Shown: piece after piece, positions 59,954 through 64,000 of the stretch
Layout: each line of letters opens with the position of its first letter
How positions within the stretch are numbered: position 1 is the stretch's first letter
NCBI GenBank assembly: GCA_029891385.1
Contig: CM057233.1
Location: forward strand, 55,816,063-55,880,062
Length of the DNA stretch: 64,000 nucleotides
Source: Erythroxylum novogranatense
Taxonomy: Eukaryota > Streptophyta > Magnoliopsida > Malpighiales > Erythroxylaceae
Direction: 5' to 3'
Translations under genes and position numbers: made by a program
Notes under the pieces: model-generated
The model's input: only the letters and a program-made list of their open reading frames with translations
What the model was told of the DNA's origin: nothing
Database searches by the model: none

Positions 59954-60488
59954 TTAAGGAAATAAGGGCTTGTTTGGCAATTAATTGCCACAAGACCAGT
60001 CCAACAACCGCAGTCCAATTTCTTGTTCTAAATTCTCCCAAATTCTCAATGGCTCTAAACCCTAATTCCTCAAATCAAATTCTAATTCCTCCATTACCAT
60101 TGGACAATCAATTTCGGAGCCGAAAATTCAAATAAATCAGTCATTGGTCAATTTTTCGGTTCGGACCTATTACTCCGAAAATTTCAAAAAAAATTCCTAT
60201 AAATCCTCAAAATTAGAAAACACCCAATCATATACTCCAATTCCATAATTCAACTCCTAAAATCTAAATTCTCATTCCAATTAAATTTTCAACGCTCAAT
60301 TGACCTAATTATCTCCAAATTACCAATTTACACAATCATCTAGGGAATATGTCATACATGTATGTACGTTCATATGCTAGTGCTATAATTGCCCCATTAA
60401 TCAAATGTAAAGAGGTTATAAATGCATGAACATGCCAAATGCAAATGCTCACTCACTGTACGCATTCCATCGGTGACGGGATGTTACA

Positions 60489-60631
60489 ATAATATATAAT
60501 TTGTGTGTATGTGTCAAAAAAAATGTATACGGAGTTTTGACTGAGTGATGTAGCACACCACACTAGCAGGACACGGGCTCGGATATCACTCTCGATGTTG
60601 GGTTCGGGTCATGTGGGAGTGGGGTGATACA
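60489..60631 (+). repeat. Element G 3' LTR, terminal segment
   Basis: It resumes after solo LTR I with ataat and matches 46610-46750 of the 5' LTR. It ends GGGGTGATACA next to TSD cttaa. Confidence 0.88.
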
Positions 60632-61153
60632 CTTAAGACAAAGCAAAGTCACTTAAGACAAAAGAAAATACACTCCTGAGCATCTCCACTAATAAGATCA
60701 TAACTTTCAACTCCGATGTTCAAAAATTTCATACTATATATAGTTGGAAAGCTAGAAAGATGATCTACAACTTTCTAGAGGATAAATTTGCCTAATTTAA
60801 CCTAGATTAATCCAGTTTTTCCCCTAAAGTCAAAAAACGAATTCCTCCCTTAAGAAAACTTTAAAAAAAATGCAATGTACAAACTTGAGAGAGAGAGTCA
60901 TGGGCAAAAATGCAAACATATTCTATTTACATCAACAGATAAGAGTTTTACAAAGTTTTAGTGGGCTTCTTAAACCGCAAATACATTAATATCTCAAAAT
61001 CTCAAAATACAAAAGATACATGAATTATGAGTTGCTCAAAATGCAACTAAAGCCTTGCATTATAAGATTTGCTTTAAATGCGAAATAAACGAAGATTGGA
61101 GTGATGCCTTAACCATTGACTACTCAATATCTTGCTCATCACCTGGATATAGG
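60632..61153 (-). repeat. Element F 5' LTR, right segment
   Basis: It continues the CTTAAGA array, then shows the module TTGGAAAG/TCTACAACTTTCTAGAG near 60745-60780. Sequence like E LTR 38480-38530 (GTGATGCCTTAACC, CATCACCT) follows. It is interrupted at about 61153 by the copia LTR; the rest of F is not in the window. Confidence 0.68.
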
Positions 61154-62997
61154 TGTAGGAAAATTCCGGGGTGGGCATCACATGCCCAGGGTGCGGAATT
61201 AAAATTTTTAAGTCCCGGGACATTCCCGAAAGCCAGGATCCATGTGTAAGTACAAACAATCAAACCATAACGACCAAAGGAGACCGTCTCTAATTCAGAT
61301 CCACGCAGAGGTCGGAAAACCTAACCGGACAAACTCTTTTGACCCGGAATAGCTAGACTAAAGAGAAGAGTGCTAGCTCTTACCTTAGCCTTGGAGAGCA
61401 AGTGGAGATGACCAATTGAAGCCTTGGAGAAGAAGAATCCAACTTGAATGGAAGAGAGGAAGAAGGTGGAAAATCAAATTTTCAATGCTTAATACTTAAG
61501 CATTCGGTTCCTCCAAGCCAAAACCACGACCATCCTTCCTTCAATGCCTCTTATATGTATATTTTACTCTTTAAAACACATAGAAAGCCTTGGTGTAAGC
61601 TCTTCCACGTTGGAGGCATAAAGAATGCCTTAATTTGCTAAATCATCATTACTTTGACTTTTCAAAGTTAATAAAGCTTCCTCTCCATTTTGGTTCCACG
61701 AAATCAACATATATATTTATATATTAATTAATTATTTACTTAATTAATTAATATATATAATTGCTGAAGTGGTCCATCAAACTGGGTCGGTCCTACTGAC
61801 CCTCTCGGACCCCGCCGTGAAAAATCACCTAAGCGGTTTTCAAGAATGTCGATGTCGCGATCTCATCGGGACATATCCCAATCTCATCGGGATTCATTTA
61901 ATCCTATTGCTCTCCGGATATCGGATCTCCGTCCAAACTATTTTACTGATTCTCCGAGTCACTCTAATGCGTGTGACCCATTAGGTTCCGGTTATGTTGG
62001 CCACTTAGATTAACACTTAATCTAAGCAAGTCATGAGCGGTATCTAGCAACACATCATGACCCCAATTGACCGGAAAGTAATTGGTTTGACTAATGAAAC
62101 CATATCACGAACCCTTCCATAGACAATTACCGTGCAATTAGTCCTTTCACCATGCTATACCCCACTTGGTTTGAGTATGGGCAATGTGTCAACTCTTACT
62201 AGACCGATCGGATCAAATCTAGTCCAAGTGTAATCGCTCGTCCTAGGACTCATTACTTTATATGTCCATGAAGACCATCTTCATGACATATGTATGCTCG
62301 GCGCCAGAGACTTCAAAGTAATGATCCCGATAAGAGGCCATGGGTATCTCTTCGCTATAATGATGGTGAATCCTCTATTGGCTACTCAATTACCTTGAAT
62401 ACCTCAAGTGCACCCAATCACCACCCTATGAGCGACCTCGAAAAGGCAACAAGGAATGGAGTCAAAGTACGTAATCAAGACTCAAGATATCCTTGAGTAC
62501 CTCAAGTCTAAGGATACTTGCACCATTGCTATGATGAGATTATCACCGACATTTGTATAGGACATCCATGTGATGATCTCATAGCAGTCATCCAATGTAC
62601 TTACTACCACTAGTAAGCATCCACATGTCAAATCTAAATATCTCAATATTTACAGTTTTCTGAGATCCACTGCTTGATCCAATCAAGGAGTTTGACATGT
62701 GCTAGTCTATCCGGATTAACGATGTCCAGTCTCGTTAATCCTATGACTAGGGATAATTTAGATACTGACATAATTGCACATGATAGGAATCTCAGTAGTA
62801 TGATCGCATCATAATTTCCTTCATGCTATGTCATGTATCAGGGACTTCATTAATTTGATTAAAGATCATTATCAATTCATAATAAAATGAACATCAAATA
62901 AATGAAATATGCCTTTGCTTTATTTATTCATAAAGTCTGTACATGACTATGAACAAAATGCGCTAAAGGGGATTGCCTTTAGGGCACTACTCTAACA
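61154..62997 (-). repeat. Copia 3' LTR
   Basis: 1844 bp; on the minus strand it runs from TGTTAGAGTAGTGCCC to TTTTCCTACA. AATAAATAAAGC near 62920-62935 (minus) is a possible polyadenylation signal, and an AT-rich TATATA tract lies at 61707-61760. No ORF in it resembles a protein family. Confidence 0.75.
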
Positions 62998-63008
62998 ATC
63001 TCCCACTT
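62998..63008 (-). other. Copia polypurine tract
   Basis: On the minus strand AAGTGGGAGAT touches the LTR, just after the pol stop codon. Confidence 0.85.
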
Positions 63009-63011
63009 GAC

Positions 63012-64000
63012 CTAAAGCCAATCGCCTTGGTATCTAATACCATAAGCGAGTACATGAGAATCAAAATTCTTCTGTGGCAATGGCTTTGTCAACGGATCAG
63101 CAATGTTCTGCTCTGTGGGAATTCTCTCTATCAGGACATCACCCCGAGCAATGATCTCCCGAATCAGATGGTATCGGCGGAGTACGTGTTTGGACCGTTG
63201 ATGAGACCTTGGTTCCTTTGCCTGCGCAATAGCCCCAGTGTTGTCACAATACAACTGTATGGGTCCATCACAGCTAGGAACCACACCAAGTTCAGAAATG
63301 AACTTCTTGATCCAAACTGCTTCCTTTGTTGCGTCTGATGCGGCAATGTACTCTGCCTCGGTCGTTGAATCAGCAGTCGTCTCCTGTTTGGAACTCTTCC
63401 AACTGACTGCTCCGCCATTTAGTGTGAAAACATAACCTGATTGGGACCTGGAGTCGTCCTTATCAGATTGGAAACTGGCATCTGTATGCCCGCTCACTTG
63501 GAAATTTCCAGCTCCATATATCAAGAAAACATCCTTAGTTCTTCGCAAGTACTTTAGGATATTCTTGACAGCCACCCAGTGACCCTCACCAGGATCCGAT
63601 TGGTATCTGCTCGTAACACTTAGAGCATATGATACATCGGGTCTCGTACATAGCATTGCGTACATAATAGATCCTATTGCAGACGCATACGGGATCATAT
63701 TCATACGCATCCTCTCGTCCTGTGTCCGAGGACACATAGACTTCGAGAGTGTTATCCCATGGGTAATGGGAAGAAACCCTCTCTTGGATTGCTCCATGCT
63801 AAACCTCTTTAGCACCTTGTCTATGTACGTTGACTGTGAAAGACCAAGCAACCTCTTGATCTATCTCTATAAATCTTAATCCCAAGGATATAAGTTGCTT
63901 CTCCAAGGTCTTTCATGGCAAATTGTTTGACAACCAAATTTTCTTGATTGCGGATTGAGACATCGCTTCCTAGTAACAATATGTCATCTACATATAACAC
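63012..64000 (-). pseudogene. pol: Copia pol C-terminal part: RT end and RNase H, partial
   Basis: The 279-codon frame 63012-63851 covers the end of RT (YASAIGSIMYAMLCTRPD, SRYQSDPGEGHW) and RNase H. RNase H motifs are GHTDASFQSD, SWKSSKQETTADSTTEAEY, LYCDNTGAIA, and the RSKH...ADPLTKPL end typical of plant copia. The RT active site LYVDDILL is read in another frame just inside the window edge (about 63960-64000). A single-base loss near 63850-63856 (TCAAGAGG) shifts the frame between the two. The upstream pol, integrase and gag lie beyond the window. Confidence 0.93.

Larger units (their letters stand above)
57931..60488 (-). mobile_element. Solo LTR I (gypsy, B-like, minus orientation)
   Basis: 2558 bp flanked by ataat (57926-57930 and 60489-60493). 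The ends are TATAGCGCCCCC (TG decayed to TA) and GGGATGTTACA, the reverse of B-type LTR ends. It carries the double hairpin (58304-58352), a hairpin array (58562-58666), a CpG-rich block (59210-59410) and a minus-strand TATA-like box (59945). No internal region is present. Confidence 0.88.
42132..60631 (+). mobile_element. Element G: LARD-like retrotransposon with a non-coding core
   Basis: Flanked by cttaa at 42127-42131 and 60632-60636. LTRs of about 4.62 and 4.66 kb (after removing solo LTR I) start TGTAACAT and end TTACA or ATACA. The core is 46751-53406; without solo LTR H and its duplicated site it is about 3481 bp, close to the 3467 bp core of C. It has a perfect PBS, the shared leader motif, the pre-PPT palindrome and a PPT, but no gag or pol motif. 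C and G also share LTR-end sequence (CTCGGATATCAC, GGGTTCGGGTC), so they belong to one lineage. Confidence 0.9.
61154..64000 (-). mobile_element. Ty1/copia element, minus orientation, running off the window
   Basis: Its 3' LTR is 61154-62997, followed on the plus strand by the complement of a PPT and an antisense pol. The left boundary (TGTAGGAAAATTCC) is set where F LTR similarity stops; the candidate target site is atagg (61149-61153), which cannot be confirmed because the other end is outside. Confidence 0.85.

Noticed and set aside
63164..63435. Open frames overlapping the copia RNase H on both strands
   Set aside because: They are shadow frames of the antisense pol reading.

Overview
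This window is plant nuclear heterochromatin. Essentially all of it is a nest of LTR retrotransposons, mostly Ty3/gypsy, and I see no convincing host gene. The evidence for a flowering plant is the set of primer-binding sites matching initiator Met-tRNA (TGGTATCAGAGC or variants), a Tekay/Del-type chromodomain at the end of one integrase, LTRs of 2.2 to 4.7 kb, a plant-type Ty1/copia RNase H, and a hAT element inside an LTR. I use letters A to I for elements and solo LTRs; the letters have no outside meaning.

Layout. A (+; 5' LTR tail 1-380, internal 381-27008, 3' LTR 27009-29200) is a degraded gag-pol chromovirus whose integrase is split by B. B (+; 4344-26072; TSD gtaag) has 2.8 kb LTRs and only gag plus traces of protease. 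A hAT element (6244-7939) sits in the B 5' LTR. C (-; 10660-22456; TSD gaaag) sits inside the B internal region and has two 4165 bp LTRs around a 3467 bp non-coding core. To the right of A, the broken gag of D (-) is followed by the D LTR (30062-34004), which holds an inverted pair of SINE-like units with a perfect 42-nt-arm hairpin. An unresolved block follows (34005-35357). E (-) comes next: LTR end, 1.1 kb non-coding core, then an LTR truncated at about 40012. F (-) has a degenerate gag and an LTR starting at 41229. G (+; 42132-60631; TSD cttaa) is inserted into a tandem repeat inside the F LTR. G has 4.6 kb LTRs and a core of about 3.48 kb without coding capacity; that core holds solo LTR H (48577-51746; TSD caaag), and its 3' LTR holds solo LTR I (57931-60488; TSD ataat). 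The F LTR resumes at 60632 and is cut at about 61153 by a Ty1/copia element (-) that runs off the window.

The main biological point is a group of non-autonomous, LARD-like elements (C, G and the shorter E). They lack coding sequence but keep the same landmarks: PBS, a shared leader motif about 80-120 nt downstream of it, a palindrome just before the polypurine tract, and LTRs packed with short hairpins and a repeating module of about 180-205 nt. Element A shows which autonomous chromovirus lineage could supply proteins in trans, but its own reading frames are broken.

Discrepancies between LTR pairs are clustered and partly look like sequencing or consensus artefacts; they should be resolved before dating insertions. 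Boundaries were read by eye from termini, TSDs, PBS and PPT. No alignment or database search was run.
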